Shown: positions 15,031 to 23,128, counted from the first letter of the stretch. The stretch: 25,651 bases of DNA from Ruminococcus sp. (GCA_023667165.1 JAMPAO010000027.1:1-25651); one strand, 5' to 3'. Made by a program: numbers and translations. Notes: generated by a model from the sequence alone, not told the origin.

Positions 15031-15150
15031 ATGAAAATAATCAATAAAGCCTTTTCATTTTTGGTGTAATTGCACTTACTTGCAGTAAGCGTATCTTAGA
15101 TAACAGGATTAACAAACTGTTCAAATAGCGTCCCAATGTTTTTTATCATA
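15031..15150 (+). pseudogene. Debris of a lipoprotein gene (signal peptide with two stop codons)
   Basis: After GGAGATGTTATT an ATG at 15031 opens MKIINKAFSFLV, then a stop (TAA), LHLLAVSVS, a stop (TAG), and ITGLTNCSNS, all in one frame. The pattern of lysine start, hydrophobic stretch and lipobox LTNC is that of a lipoprotein signal peptide broken by two in-frame stops. The next duplicated unit begins right after it at 15133, so the duplication junction truncated this gene. A similar GGAGATGT follows copy 2, but there the start codon has changed to ATA. Confidence 0.55.
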
Positions 15151-15969
15151 TGAAAGGATGAGTTCAGTAATGATCAATGGAATAAACAACTTCAACCGTT
15201 TCCCCGAAATCCGCTCCAAAAAGGCGCAGTCCCGTTCATTGAGCAGCTTTTGCGAAATGCTTGACAAGTCTGTAAAAAAGGATTCTTTTACTGCGGAGCT
15301 TCCCGTAAATCCGGTGCAGCCGCCGAAAAACGCTGCGATCGATTTTTCAAGTACAGCAACTACTCAAGCGAAACTTGACAATATTTCCGAGGCGATAGAG
15401 AATACCGATTATTCGGGAATGACCCAGGCGGAAATTTATGCGGATATTGAAAAGAAGTATGAGGATACTTTTGAGGATTTTCAGATTTTAACAACCACAG
15501 CACTCTGCACCGACCACATAACAGTGTGCGATCATTTCAGAGATGAATTGAAAAGTCATGGAATCGATACGGTAACCGAGAAGATTTACAGAGAGGCTAA
15601 AGGCTATACCGGCATGAGCTATGAGGAGATAGAGGCGGCAATCAAGGAAAAGTATGCCGGAAAAACGGGATTTTTTGACCAGCTCAATCTTGTCGGTGAA
15701 TTGTATAAAACGGGAGTTTTGGACAACAAATACGGTTCAAATGAAGCGTTTGTCTTTATGTCGAGATTTAGTTTAAGTATTGAATGCAGCGGAGATAAAT
15801 GCATTCCCAGAAGCGAATGGCTTGCAAGGCTGCAAAAAACAGGGGTTTCATCGCCGTTTACGCTGTTTGTCAACTATCCGTATTTTTCGGATATTGACAG
15901 AGAATTTTTTAAGACAGTAGTCGACGATATCCTCTTCGGTATTACAGATAAGAAAAATTAAGGAGATGT
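15133..15969 (+). repeat. Tandem duplication, copy 2
   Basis: Partner of the unit beginning at 14193. Its first 351 bp (15133-15483) and last 47 bp (15923-15969) are identical to copy 1, while the middle has diverged at both nucleotide and protein level. Confidence 0.95.
15170..15961 (+). CDS. Paralogous protein of unknown function, copy 2
   Basis: The first 108 residues (counted from ATG 15158) are identical to the upstream paralogue; the centre differs (for example CTDHITVCDHFRDELKSH instead of CTDHVTVYEHFRREIENY). The module GYTGMSYEEIEAAIKEKY and the end FVNYPYFSD, DDILFGITDKKN are shared. The start choice is the same as in copy 1 (15158 or 15170). There is no signal peptide and no membrane segment. 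The function is unknown. The diverged part of about 150 aa retains charged and aromatic positions, suggesting both copies are or were selected as proteins. Confidence 0.75.
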   Translation: MINGINNFNRFPEIRSKKAQSRSLSSFCEMLDKSVKKDSFTAELPVNPVQPPKNAAIDFSSTATTQAKLDNISEAIENTDYSGMTQAEIYADIEKKYEDTFEDFQILTTTALCTDHITVCDHFRDELKSHGIDTVTEKIYREAKGYTGMSYEEIEAAIKEKYAGKTGFFDQLNLVGELYKTGVLDNKYGSNEAFVFMSRFSLSIECSGDKCIPRSEWLARLQKTGVSSPFTLFVNYPYFSDIDREFFKTVVDDILFGITDKKN

Positions 15970-16076
15970 CATTATAAAAGCGTTTTTTTGTAAAGATATT
16001 ATCCGGAAAACACAAAGCGCACCGTTGACGGAAAACAGATCACAAGCGGAACAGCTTTGGAAAGCGAGGTAAAAAA
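15970..16076 (+). other. Short remnant region between copy 2 and queC
   Basis: An open frame from about 16022 reads TVDGKQITSGTALESEV and runs into the queC start region without its own start codon, like the tail end of a lost gene. The GAGGT ribosome binding site of queC lies in it. Confidence 0.3.
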
Positions 16077-16754
16077 ATGTCAAATAAAGCTCTTGTTCTA
16101 TTCAGCGGGGGAGTGGACAGCACAACTCTCCTTGCCCTTGCCTGCGAGGAATACGGCAGGGAAAACGTGACGGCTATGTCAGTGTTTTACGGGCAGAAAC
16201 ACAAAAAAGAGCTGGAGGCTGCGGACAGGATCGCCGAATATTACGGGGTCGAACATTTCAATATGGATCTGTCGGCGGTTTTCCGCTGCTCCGACTGCTC
16301 TCTGCTTGAAAATTCCGATAAGGACATACCTCATGAAAGCTACGGCGAACAGCTTAAGGCTGCGGGCGGGTCGCCTCTGACCACATATGTGCCGTTTCGG
16401 AACGGGTTGTTCCTGTCTGCGGCGGCAAGCGCGGCTCTTTCAAAGAACTGCTCCGTGCTGATGTACGGCGCGCATTCCGACGACGCGGCGGGGAACGCCT
16501 ACCCCGACTGCTCGGAGAAATTCGTAAACGCCATGGACAATGCCATAAGAGAGGGCAGCGGCGGCGTGCTTCGCGTAGAAGCTCCCTTTGCGGGAATGAA
16601 CAAGACTGCGGTGGTCGCAAAGGGAAAGAGCCTGGGAGTTCCGTATGAGCTTACATGGAGCTGCTACGAGGGAGGAACCGAGCCATGCGGCGTATGCGGC
16701 ACTTGCAGGGATCGCAGGGCGGCTTTCCTTGCCAACGGGATAGATCTGTATTAA
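16077..16754 (+). CDS. queC: 7-cyano-7-deazaguanine synthase
   Basis: QueC converts 7-carboxy-7-deazaguanine and ammonia to preQ0 with ATP, in queuosine tRNA modification. The 225-aa protein has the PP-loop LFSGGVDSTT (8-17), VFYGQKHKKE, TYVPFRNGLFLS (about 103-114), and a C-terminal zinc site built from Cys195 (WSCYEGG) and the PCGVCGTC cluster. A GAGGT site precedes the ATG. It stands alone: no queD, queE or queF is adjacent, and I see no preQ1 riboswitch in front. Confidence 0.96.
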   Translation: MSNKALVLFSGGVDSTTLLALACEEYGRENVTAMSVFYGQKHKKELEAADRIAEYYGVEHFNMDLSAVFRCSDCSLLENSDKDIPHESYGEQLKAAGGSPLTTYVPFRNGLFLSAAASAALSKNCSVLMYGAHSDDAAGNAYPDCSEKFVNAMDNAIREGSGGVLRVEAPFAGMNKTAVVAKGKSLGVPYELTWSCYEGGTEPCGVCGTCRDRRAAFLANGIDLY

Positions 16755-16881
16755 AAAGGGTATAAAATTGCCCCCGCAGTTTGCAAACAGAGGCAGGAAG
16801 CAAGATGAACGAGAAATCAACACCGTGCCGGAACCGCCGCCGAGCGGAGCTGACGCGCAATAAAAAAGGAGAGATCGAATA

Positions 16882-18036
16882 ATGAAAAATAAGCACCTTT
16901 GCCCCGTTCCTCCGATGGGATGGAACTCGTGGAACACATTTAGCTGGAATATCAGCGCGGAGCTTATTATGTCCACTGCCGACAAAATGACCGAAACGGG
17001 TCTTGCGGAGGCGGGATATGAATATATCGTCATAGACGACTGCTGGAGCGAGAAACAAAGGGTAAACGGAAAACTGGTTCCCGACCGCAAAAAATTTCCC
17101 GACGGCATAAAAGCGGTTTCCGACTATGTTCATTCAAAGGGACTGAAATTCGGTATGTATTCCTGCGCGGGAACTCATACCTGCGCAGGCTATCCCGGCA
17201 GCTTCGAGCATGAATTTGAGGACGCGGAAACCTTTGCGGAATGGGGCGTGGATTACCTTAAATACGATTACTGCTACAAGCCGGATACAGCCGTCGGAGA
17301 AAACCTTTATAAACGCATGGGCATGGCTTTGAGGAACTGCGGCAGGGATATCGTATTTTCAGCCTGCTGCTGGGGCAAGGACGACGTGCATAAATGGATA
17401 AGGGAATCGGGAGCGCACCTTTTCCGCTCCACGGGAGATATCCAGGATAACTGGGAATCGGTAAAGCGGCTTGCTCTTTCTCAGATAGGCAATCAGTGCT
17501 ACGGCGGCGTTTACTGCCATAACGATATGGATATGCTCGTGGTTGGAATGCACGGAAAGAGCGACAACGAATGGATAGCAGACGTTGTGGGCGGCTGCAC
17601 CGACACAGAGTATAAGACCCATTTTGCACTTTGGGCGATAATGAATTCTCCCTTGATGATAGGCTGCGATATAAGAAATATGTCCGACCAAACAAGGGAG
17701 ATCCTTACAAACAAGGATATTATCGCCATAAATCAGGATATAGAGTGCAGAGGACCTTACTGCATAAGGCAGTGGAACAATCCCGAGAACGTTTTTGCGC
17801 TGGTAAAGCCGCTCAGCGGCGGCGATTACGCGGTTGGTATGTTTAATTTCGGCGATAAAACAAACGAAATGTCGCTTCAGCTTTTCGATATCGGTCTGCC
17901 GTATTCGTCGGGAAGGGGCTTGGAGATTTACGACTGCCACACGCACGAGCCGCAGGGAGTTTTCACGGAACGCATATGCGTGCAGATACCATCCCACGAC
18001 TGCAAGATCTACCGCGGAAAGGTCGTTAAGGCGTAA
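16882..18036 (+). CDS. Alpha-galactosidase, glycoside hydrolase family 27
   Basis: The 384-aa enzyme removes terminal alpha-1,6-galactose, for example from melibiose, raffinose-type sugars or galactomannan fragments. GH27 signatures run in order: PPMGWNSWNTF (10-20), YIVIDDCW (48-55), GMYSCAGTHTCAGYPGS (91-107), YLKYDYC with nucleophile Asp129, and RSTGDIQDNW with acid/base Asp186. There is no signal peptide, so it acts in the cytoplasm on imported oligosaccharides. A C-terminal beta domain closes the protein. The ribosome binding site is AAAAGGAGAG. No sugar transporter is adjacent. The next gene overlaps its stop codon (TAATG). Confidence 0.94.
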   Translation: MKNKHLCPVPPMGWNSWNTFSWNISAELIMSTADKMTETGLAEAGYEYIVIDDCWSEKQRVNGKLVPDRKKFPDGIKAVSDYVHSKGLKFGMYSCAGTHTCAGYPGSFEHEFEDAETFAEWGVDYLKYDYCYKPDTAVGENLYKRMGMALRNCGRDIVFSACCWGKDDVHKWIRESGAHLFRSTGDIQDNWESVKRLALSQIGNQCYGGVYCHNDMDMLVVGMHGKSDNEWIADVVGGCTDTEYKTHFALWAIMNSPLMIGCDIRNMSDQTREILTNKDIIAINQDIECRGPYCIRQWNNPENVFALVKPLSGGDYAVGMFNFGDKTNEMSLQLFDIGLPYSSGRGLEIYDCHTHEPQGVFTERICVQIPSHDCKIYRGKVVKA

Positions 18037-18230
18037 TGGCGGTATGCAGAGAATGCGGCGCGCCGCTTTTCGACGACGATATAGCTATTTACCGCAAGCT
18101 GGTATTCAGAGGAGCGGAGGAATTTTGCTGCATAAAATGCCTGTCGGTGAGATTAGGCTGCACGGTACAGGCTATCGAAAGGCTAATAGAATATTACCGC
18201 GAAAGCGGAAACTGTACATTATTCAGATGA
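18036..18230 (+). CDS. Small four-cysteine (probable zinc-binding) protein
   Basis: The 64-aa protein has CRECG at residues 4-8 and CCIKC at 31-35, a two-knuckle Cys4 arrangement (CxxC ... CxxC) as in zinc ribbons, followed by a helix containing LGCTVQAIERLIEYYRES. Its ATG overlaps the TAA of the alpha-galactosidase gene (TAATG), implying translational coupling. The strong terminator at 18230-18263 follows at once. The function is unknown; a small regulatory or adaptor role is possible but not shown. Confidence 0.75.
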   Translation: MAVCRECGAPLFDDDIAIYRKLVFRGAEEFCCIKCLSVRLGCTVQAIERLIEYYRESGNCTLFR

Positions 18231-18263
18231 AAAAACCGCCCGATTTCCGTCGGGCGGTTTTTG
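18230..18263. terminator. Bidirectional intrinsic terminator
   Basis: AAAAACCGCCCGA and TCGGGCGGTTTTT form a strong GC stem around a 6-nt loop (18244-18249), with an A-run on one side and a T-run on the other. It can end the GH27/zinc-protein transcript on the plus strand and the convergent murI/DUF1934 transcript on the minus strand. Between it and 18372 I see only a small hairpin (AGCGG/CCGCT, about 18302-18316). Confidence 0.92.
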
Positions 18264-18371
18264 GGTTATTGCTTTTACGGCAAAAATTGATCGTCACGCA
18301 GCAGCGGAAAGCCGCTGGCTTGGATCTTTTTGCCTCTTTCGCAGGCTGCAAGGTTGATCTTATACCTTGCT

Positions 18372-18833
18372 CTAATCTCTCACCTCTACATTAAGATAAA
18401 CCTCGTTCTCGCTTACAAGGGCGGAATTTATGTCGATGGTGTACTTAAAATAAAGCTCGCCCCCCGCTGAGGTCATTTTGTTGATTATCCGTGAAGCGGA
18501 TATCCCAAGAAGCATATCGCCGTAGGGAGTGCCGTAATGGCAGTGGTGACGGCGGTTTTTCTCGATTATCAGGTTAGAATCGGTGCTGCCGCAGCGGGTC
18601 ATGGAGGCTATCTCCTCCCCGAAGCAGGAAACGGTGGTCGTAGAGCCTGCGAAGCCTGTAGCTTCGCTGTCGGCGTAGGATATCTCCCAGCCCGTGCCGC
18701 TGCCGTTGTTCACCTCCCGCAGCGTACCCTCGGTGATAAGCTCGATTATATCGGGTATGCCGCCTGTGTCCGAAACGCTTGTCATGGTTATCATGACGTC
18801 CTTTTTATTTCCCTTTTTCATTCCTTTTATCAT
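18372..18833 (-). CDS. DUF1934 (YwiB-like) beta-barrel protein
   Basis: The protein of up to 153 aa carries the DUF1934 pattern: VMITMTSVSD, then a DIIELITEGTL strand, ISYADSEATGFAGSTTTVSC, NLIIEKNRRHHCHYGTPYGDMLLG and a C-terminal INSALVSENEVYLNVEV strand pair. The family adopts a lipocalin-like barrel, and its biochemical role is not known. Several ATGs near the start are each preceded by AAGGA; the one at 18821 or 18794 may be the true start. It follows murI by 28 bp and is probably in the same operon. Confidence 0.85.
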   Translation of the reverse strand: MIKGMKKGNKKDVMITMTSVSDTGGIPDIIELITEGTLREVNNGSGTGWEISYADSEATGFAGSTTTVSCFGEEIASMTRCGSTDSNLIIEKNRRHHCHYGTPYGDMLLGISASRIINKMTSAGGELYFKYTIDINSALVSENEVYLNVEVRD

Positions 18834-18861
18834 TCCTTTTTTACTGCGGCGGATAATGCCG

Positions 18862-19707
18862 TCACTTATCCGTCAGCTCGTCGACCGATATCTTCTTTAC
18901 CTCTCCGCCGAGGCTGCCGCCGATAAACGCATGAGCGTTGGCTTCAAACAGCTCGGCGCTGTCGCTGGTATAATATGTTATTTTTCCCGTTTCGGAGGAC
19001 TGCGAAAGCATATTTTTCCCTGCCAGCATGGTCATTGCAAACCTTGCAGCCTCCGCGCCCGCCGATATAAGCGTAACGCTTTCGCCCATATATTCCGATA
19101 TTGCCTCGTACAGTATTGGGTAATGAGTGCAGCCGAGGATCAGCACGTCTACGCCCTCGTTTTTTATGGGAGCGAGATATCTTTCGGTCATCGTTCTTAC
19201 AACGATGTCCTTTGGATCCGTTATCCCCGCCTCCACCATGGGAACGAACAGCGTGCAGGTGTTGCCTATAACGGAAGCGTCCGAACGGATGGTGCGGATG
19301 GCTTTGCCGTATGCTCCCGAACGGATCGTGGCAGCCGTTCCGATAACGCCTATCCTGCCGTTTCTCGTTGCCGCGCAGGCGCTTTGAACTGCGGGTATGA
19401 CCACCCCGGTAAATGGAATATCTCCGCAGACGCTTTTGTTCTGACCTATCACCGAGGAAACCGTGCCGCAGGCGGCGATTATCATTTTAACGTCGTGCCG
19501 CTTCATAAAGTTTATGTCCTGCACCGCATATTCCATGACAGTTTCGCGGCTTCTCGTGCCGTAGGGTATGCGGGCGGTATCGCCGAAATAAATAATATTT
19601 TCATTGGGCATAAGCTCCCGCAGCCTTGCGGCGCAGGTAAGTCCTCCCAGACCCGAATCGAAAACGCCTATAGCCTTTTCGCTGATATTTTCAATCGTAT
19701 CCGACAT
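18862..19707 (-). CDS. murI: Glutamate racemase
   Basis: MurI makes D-glutamate for peptidoglycan. The 281-aa protein has IGVFDSGLGGLTCA (13-26), FGDTARIPYGTRS (41-53), the first catalytic cysteine Cys80 in IIAACGTVSS and the second, Cys193, in LGCTHYP with His195. The usual CNTAS motif reads CGTVS here: the conserved asparagine after Cys80 is glycine. Both cysteines, the DSG and the TH are kept, so it is probably active. The ribosome binding site GAAAGG lies somewhat far from the ATG. Gene order ddl-murI-DUF1934 groups cell-wall amino-acid functions. Confidence 0.94.
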   Translation of the reverse strand: MSDTIENISEKAIGVFDSGLGGLTCAARLRELMPNENIIYFGDTARIPYGTRSRETVMEYAVQDINFMKRHDVKMIIAACGTVSSVIGQNKSVCGDIPFTGVVIPAVQSACAATRNGRIGVIGTAATIRSGAYGKAIRTIRSDASVIGNTCTLFVPMVEAGITDPKDIVVRTMTERYLAPIKNEGVDVLILGCTHYPILYEAISEYMGESVTLISAGAEAARFAMTMLAGKNMLSQSSETGKITYYTSDSAELFEANAHAFIGGSLGGEVKKISVDELTDK

Positions 19708-19727
19708 ATCAATAAAGACACCTTTCG

Positions 19728-20789
19728 TCAGTTTCGTTCATATGCGAGCTTTATAAGTCTGTCAAGAAGCTCGCTGTATGATATTCCCAGATTATCCATC
19801 AGCTTGGGGTACATGCTTATGGAGGTAAATCCCGGCATGGTGTTTATCTCGTTGAGGTACACTCTGCCGCCGTCGGTCAGGAAGAAATCCACCCTTGCAA
19901 GACCGAAGCAGCCGGCAGCCTTGAACGCTTTTACGGCGGTTTCCCGAATTTCCTTTGCCGATTCGGGGGGGATATCCGCGGGAATGGATATTTTCGACGT
20001 ACCCATTATGTATTTTGCGTCGTAATCGTAAAAGTCATTGCAGGATATTATCTCTCCCACGTCCGAAGCAAAGGGATTGTCAGTGCCCAGAACGGCGCAC
20101 TCCAGCTCCCTGCCTTTTATGTACTCCTCAACGATGACCTTTTTGTCGTGGGTAAACGCAAGCTTTACCGCGTTTTTCAGATCCTCGAAGCTGTCCGCCT
20201 TGTTTACGCCCACCGACGAGCCGCTGCATGCGGGTTTTACGAAGATGGGATAACCGAGCTTTTCCGCTATAGCTTCGCATACGCTGTCCAGACGGCTCAG
20301 ATCGCATTGCTTTACGGTTTCAAAGCGTGCCATATTTATTCCGTGAAAACCCAGTACGTCGTGCGTAAGCTCCTTGTCCATGCATACTGCGGAGGATGAG
20401 CATCCGCAGCCCACGTAGGGTATGCCCGCCATATCCAGCAGTCCCTGTATGGTGCCGTCCTCTCCGTTTTTTCCGTGGAGAACGGGGAACACAACGTCTG
20501 TTTTCACCCTTGTGATCCTGCCCTCCTCGATCTTTGCTATTCCCCTGTAAAGCGGATCGGGAAGTATGCTTGCGGAAACGCAGTCGGGATCTTTTTCCCA
20601 TCTGCCGTCCTTTATGCAGGAAATATCTCCGGGGTAGAAAAACCATCTGCCCTTTTTGTTTATCCCGATGGGTATTATCTCGTACTTATCCCTGTCCATG
20701 TTGGATATGACGTTTGCCGCCGAGATAAGTGATATTTCATGCTCGTTTGACACGCCGCCGAAAAGCACGGCGACTCTTATTTTTGCCAT
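19728..20789 (-). CDS. ddl: D-alanine--D-alanine ligase
   Basis: Ddl joins two D-alanines for the peptidoglycan precursor. I chose ATG 20789 (353 aa): GAAAGGA lies 9 nt before it, whereas ATG 20798 touches that site. ATP-grasp features run in order: VLFGGVSNEHEISL (about 7-20), FPVLHGKNGEDGTIQG, FVKPACSGSSVGV (lysine for ATP), YDYDAKY with the tyrosine found in D-Ala-D-Ala rather than D-Ala-D-lactate ligases, and LNEINTMPGFT near the end. A repeat element (A2) lies directly upstream of the ribosome binding site. murI follows 20 bp downstream. Confidence 0.96.
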   Translation of the reverse strand: MAKIRVAVLFGGVSNEHEISLISAANVISNMDRDKYEIIPIGINKKGRWFFYPGDISCIKDGRWEKDPDCVSASILPDPLYRGIAKIEEGRITRVKTDVVFPVLHGKNGEDGTIQGLLDMAGIPYVGCGCSSSAVCMDKELTHDVLGFHGINMARFETVKQCDLSRLDSVCEAIAEKLGYPIFVKPACSGSSVGVNKADSFEDLKNAVKLAFTHDKKVIVEEYIKGRELECAVLGTDNPFASDVGEIISCNDFYDYDAKYIMGTSKISIPADIPPESAKEIRETAVKAFKAAGCFGLARVDFFLTDGGRVYLNEINTMPGFTSISMYPKLMDNLGISYSELLDRLIKLAYERN

Positions 20790-20816
20790 ATGGCTCATTC
20801 CTTTCGGGTATTATGA

Positions 20817-20980
20817 TAGACCTCCTCGGAAACTTCCGAAACGCTGCTGACTTGTCTTTTTTGCATCATGCGTCGCCCATCTCCCTTGCAATACAGCAAG
20901 TATTCCTGCGGAAAATGTGCTTTGCCTGACGCAAAAAATCCTGCGTCATTCAGCATTTCTCCGGTTTCCGATGATGTCTA
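20817..20980 (-). repeat. Repeat element A2 in the ddl 5' region
   Basis: Family A copy in minus orientation. Left TIR TAGACCTCCTCGGAAAC (20817-20833); right TIR 20964-20980 is degenerate (GTTTCCGATGATGTCTA). The core is at 20879-20916 with arms kept by G-U pairs. The interior closely matches A3. It ends 27 nt before the ddl start, with its AGGAGG-bearing end facing the gene. The flank beyond the right end (TAAAATAGATGTA on the minus strand) resembles the flank of A3. Confidence 0.85.
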
Positions 20981-21011
20981 CTACATCTATTTTATTCGCC
21001 GCAGACAGGGA

Positions 21012-21893
21012 TTATGCCTTTGCCCTGCTGATAAGCGTCCTTATCTGCGCCGGAGTAAAATCATATTTTTTGCCGCAGAAATGGCAGCATACCTCGCTTT
21101 TTTCATCATCCTTCGCCATAGCCGCAAGCTCATCCCTGCCAATGGATATAAGCGCTTTTTCCACTCTCTCCCTTGAGCAGTCGCATTTGTAAAAGGCTTC
21201 AAGTTCGTCCATAACGTCGGGGTCAAGACCTTCAAGAACCTTTTTCGCCATATCCTCCGCCGTTGTTCCCGAGGAAAGCATTTGAGTCACCGACGGCAGA
21301 GCGTTGATATTTTTTTCGATAATGTCAATGCAGCTCTCGTCCGCAAACGGCAAAAGCTGGATAAGATACCCTCCCGCAGCCTGTACCGTAAGATCGGGAT
21401 TTACAAGCACCCCAAGCCCGCATACCGTGGGTATCTGCTCGGAAACGGCGTAATAGCTTGCGATATCCTCCGCTATCTCTCCGCTGACAATGGGGATCTG
21501 ACCGCTGTATGGTTCTTTCAGTCCCAGATCCTTTACCACCGACAGGGTGCCGTTTTTGCCTACGGCGCCCGCTACGTCCAGCTTGCCCATGCTGTTTAGC
21601 GGTATTTCCACAACGCTGTTCTGAACGTAGGATTTAACGTTGCCCATGCCGTCAGCCACGGCGATGAGCGCACCTGCCGGACCGCCGCCGTTCATTCTCA
21701 GCGTAAGGGAATCCTTGTTTCCCTTAAGACCTATCCCCATAAGGGAGGCGGCTATGGTGAGCCTGCCCAGGGCGGCTGTGACCACGGCTGAGGTACCGTG
21801 TATCCTTTCTATTTCCGATACCATATCCAAAGCGTCAATGGCTGTCGCCGTAACGGAGGCGTCGTGAGATATGGTTCTGACTATCTTTGCCAT
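21012..21893 (-). CDS. hslO: Redox-regulated chaperone Hsp33
   Basis: Hsp33 is a cytosolic holdase switched on when its zinc-bound cysteines are oxidised. I place the start at ATG 21893 (293 aa; MAKIVRTISHDASVTA), preceded by AAAGGAAAA, rather than the upstream ATG at 21941. Features include GGPAGALIAVAD (about 70-81), VTQMLSSG and the C-terminal zinc switch: CDCS (CxC) and CCHFC (CxxC), about 30 residues apart. A TPAQIRTLI end is typical. It stands between ddl with element A2 and the methyltransferase, 91 bp after the latter. Confidence 0.95.
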   Translation of the reverse strand: MAKIVRTISHDASVTATAIDALDMVSEIERIHGTSAVVTAALGRLTIAASLMGIGLKGNKDSLTLRMNGGGPAGALIAVADGMGNVKSYVQNSVVEIPLNSMGKLDVAGAVGKNGTLSVVKDLGLKEPYSGQIPIVSGEIAEDIASYYAVSEQIPTVCGLGVLVNPDLTVQAAGGYLIQLLPFADESCIDIIEKNINALPSVTQMLSSGTTAEDMAKKVLEGLDPDVMDELEAFYKCDCSRERVEKALISIGRDELAAMAKDDEKSEVCCHFCGKKYDFTPAQIRTLISRAKA

Positions 21894-21984
21894 ATTGATA
21901 AATTTTCCTTTCCGTTCGGACGCAGGCGCGGTAAACGTCAAGCCGGGGCGTAATGTGACAACGGATCAAATAAACTCCCGCGTC

Positions 21985-22770
21985 CTATTTTTTATTCCTT
22001 GCCGCAGACCGGATCGGTCTTGCGGCGCAGACCAGTTTTTCGCTGTCGGGACGGGGAGGATCCAAGGTATCGCCGTCGTAGACCGCCAGCAGCTCCATTC
22101 CCGCTTTTTCCAGCATATCCGCCACGATCTCCTTTTCAAAGGCGATCTCGGTCAGTTCGTCGTAATATCTTTTATATGCGCCCGTTTCATCTTTTTCAAA
22201 AAAATCAAGAGCGATATCCACCCTGCTGTCGCAGGAATTTTCGTCGAAGCTGTTCTGCCATACGCAGTATATGTCGTCCAGATCGTAAACAAAGGTGTTT
22301 CCGCTTAAAATGTGCCTGTGCTTGTAAGGCGTGTTCATATCGAATATAAACAGACCCTCCGGATCGCAGAAAAGGGATACACGGCTAAAGGTCCTTTCTA
22401 TCTGCTCCCTGCTTTTCAGATGATTTATGCTGTCCAAAGCGCATATTGTAACGTCCACCGTTCCGAACATATCCAGTTCCGTCATATCCTGGCAAAGATA
22501 CTGTATCGGCAGGCCGCTTTCGATTTTTTTATCCAAAGCGCAGCTTAGCATCTCCTCCGAGCAGTCCGTGCCTATAACGTCGTAACCCATCATGGCAAAC
22601 TGCTCCGAAAGGCTGCCCGTTCCGCAGGCGAGGTCGAGGAGTATGCCCTTTTTTCCGCCGTGCAGCTTTATCAGACGGTCGAAGTATTCCGCCCTGTCCT
22701 TATACGGGATGTTCTCGGTAAGTCTGTCGTAAAAATAAGCGAACGCGCCGTAGCCGTTTTTTTCTTTCAT
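21985..22770 (-). CDS. Class I SAM-dependent methyltransferase
   Basis: The 261-aa protein has a Rossmann-type SAM site: LLDLACGTGSLSEQFA (motif I, about residues 38-53), then VIGTDCSEEML (motif II region), VTICALDSINHL (post-motif) and a FIFDMNTPYKH block. The start AYFYDRLTENIPYKDRAEYF is common to a family of uncharacterised Clostridia and Bacilli methyltransferases. The substrate is unknown. Its ATG overlaps the stop of the TrpR-like gene by 4 bp (ATGA), so the two are translationally coupled. Confidence 0.88.
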   Translation of the reverse strand: MKEKNGYGAFAYFYDRLTENIPYKDRAEYFDRLIKLHGGKKGILLDLACGTGSLSEQFAMMGYDVIGTDCSEEMLSCALDKKIESGLPIQYLCQDMTELDMFGTVDVTICALDSINHLKSREQIERTFSRVSLFCDPEGLFIFDMNTPYKHRHILSGNTFVYDLDDIYCVWQNSFDENSCDSRVDIALDFFEKDETGAYKRYYDELTEIAFEKEIVADMLEKAGMELLAVYDGDTLDPPRPDSEKLVCAARPIRSAARNKK

Positions 22771-23099
22771 TGCTGTTCTGCGCCCTTGTTGGCGCCGCCG
22801 GTTATATCCTCGGTTTTTACGGGGAGGCGTTCAAATATCAGCTTATAGCCCTTGCCGCTGTATTTGCTGGTAAGAGTGCGGTTTACCCTGCTGATAGTGG
22901 CGGTGCTTGCGCCAGTTGCGGCAACGATATTGTTGTATATTTTCTTTTCCGAGAGCATTTTGGCTACAAGCATACGCTGCGAAAAGGCTTTCAGCTCCGG
23001 TACGGTACACAGATCGTCCAGAAACGCGGCGCATTCTTCCTTGGTTTTAAGGCACAGCAAAGCCTCATAGAGAAAATCGAGAGCCTTATTTTCGTCCAT
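22767..23099 (-). CDS. YerC/TrpR-like DNA-binding regulator
   Basis: The 110-aa protein (start ATG 23099, MDENKALDFLYEALLCL, with GAAAGGACGG upstream) matches the YerC/YecD family of TrpR-superfamily proteins: LKTKEECAAFLDDLCTVPEL, FSQRMLVAKML, then the helix-turn-helix YNNIVAATGASTATISRVNR (about 62-81). TrpR binds tryptophan, but the effector of YerC-type proteins is not established. A longer open frame upstream reads through repeat A3 and is not a better start. It leads the operon with the methyltransferase. Confidence 0.9.
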   Translation of the reverse strand: MDENKALDFLYEALLCLKTKEECAAFLDDLCTVPELKAFSQRMLVAKMLSEKKIYNNIVAATGASTATISRVNRTLTSKYSGKGYKLIFERLPVKTEDITGGANKGAEQQ

Positions 23100-23128
23100 A
23101 CAAAAAACCGTCCTTTCGGGTGAATAAA

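Noticed and set aside
16755..16881. preQ1 or other riboswitch near queC
   Set aside because: The queC leader and downstream gap show no recognisable aptamer; the upstream sequence looks like eroded coding sequence.
16805..16882. 25-codon frame before the alpha-galactosidase gene, overlapping its ATG
   Set aside because: Basic, low-complexity peptide without a clear ribosome binding site; a leader peptide cannot be excluded but there is no positive evidence.
18694..20025. 443-codon plus-strand open frame
   Set aside because: Antisense to DUF1934, murI and ddl, all of which have clear catalytic motifs on the minus strand.
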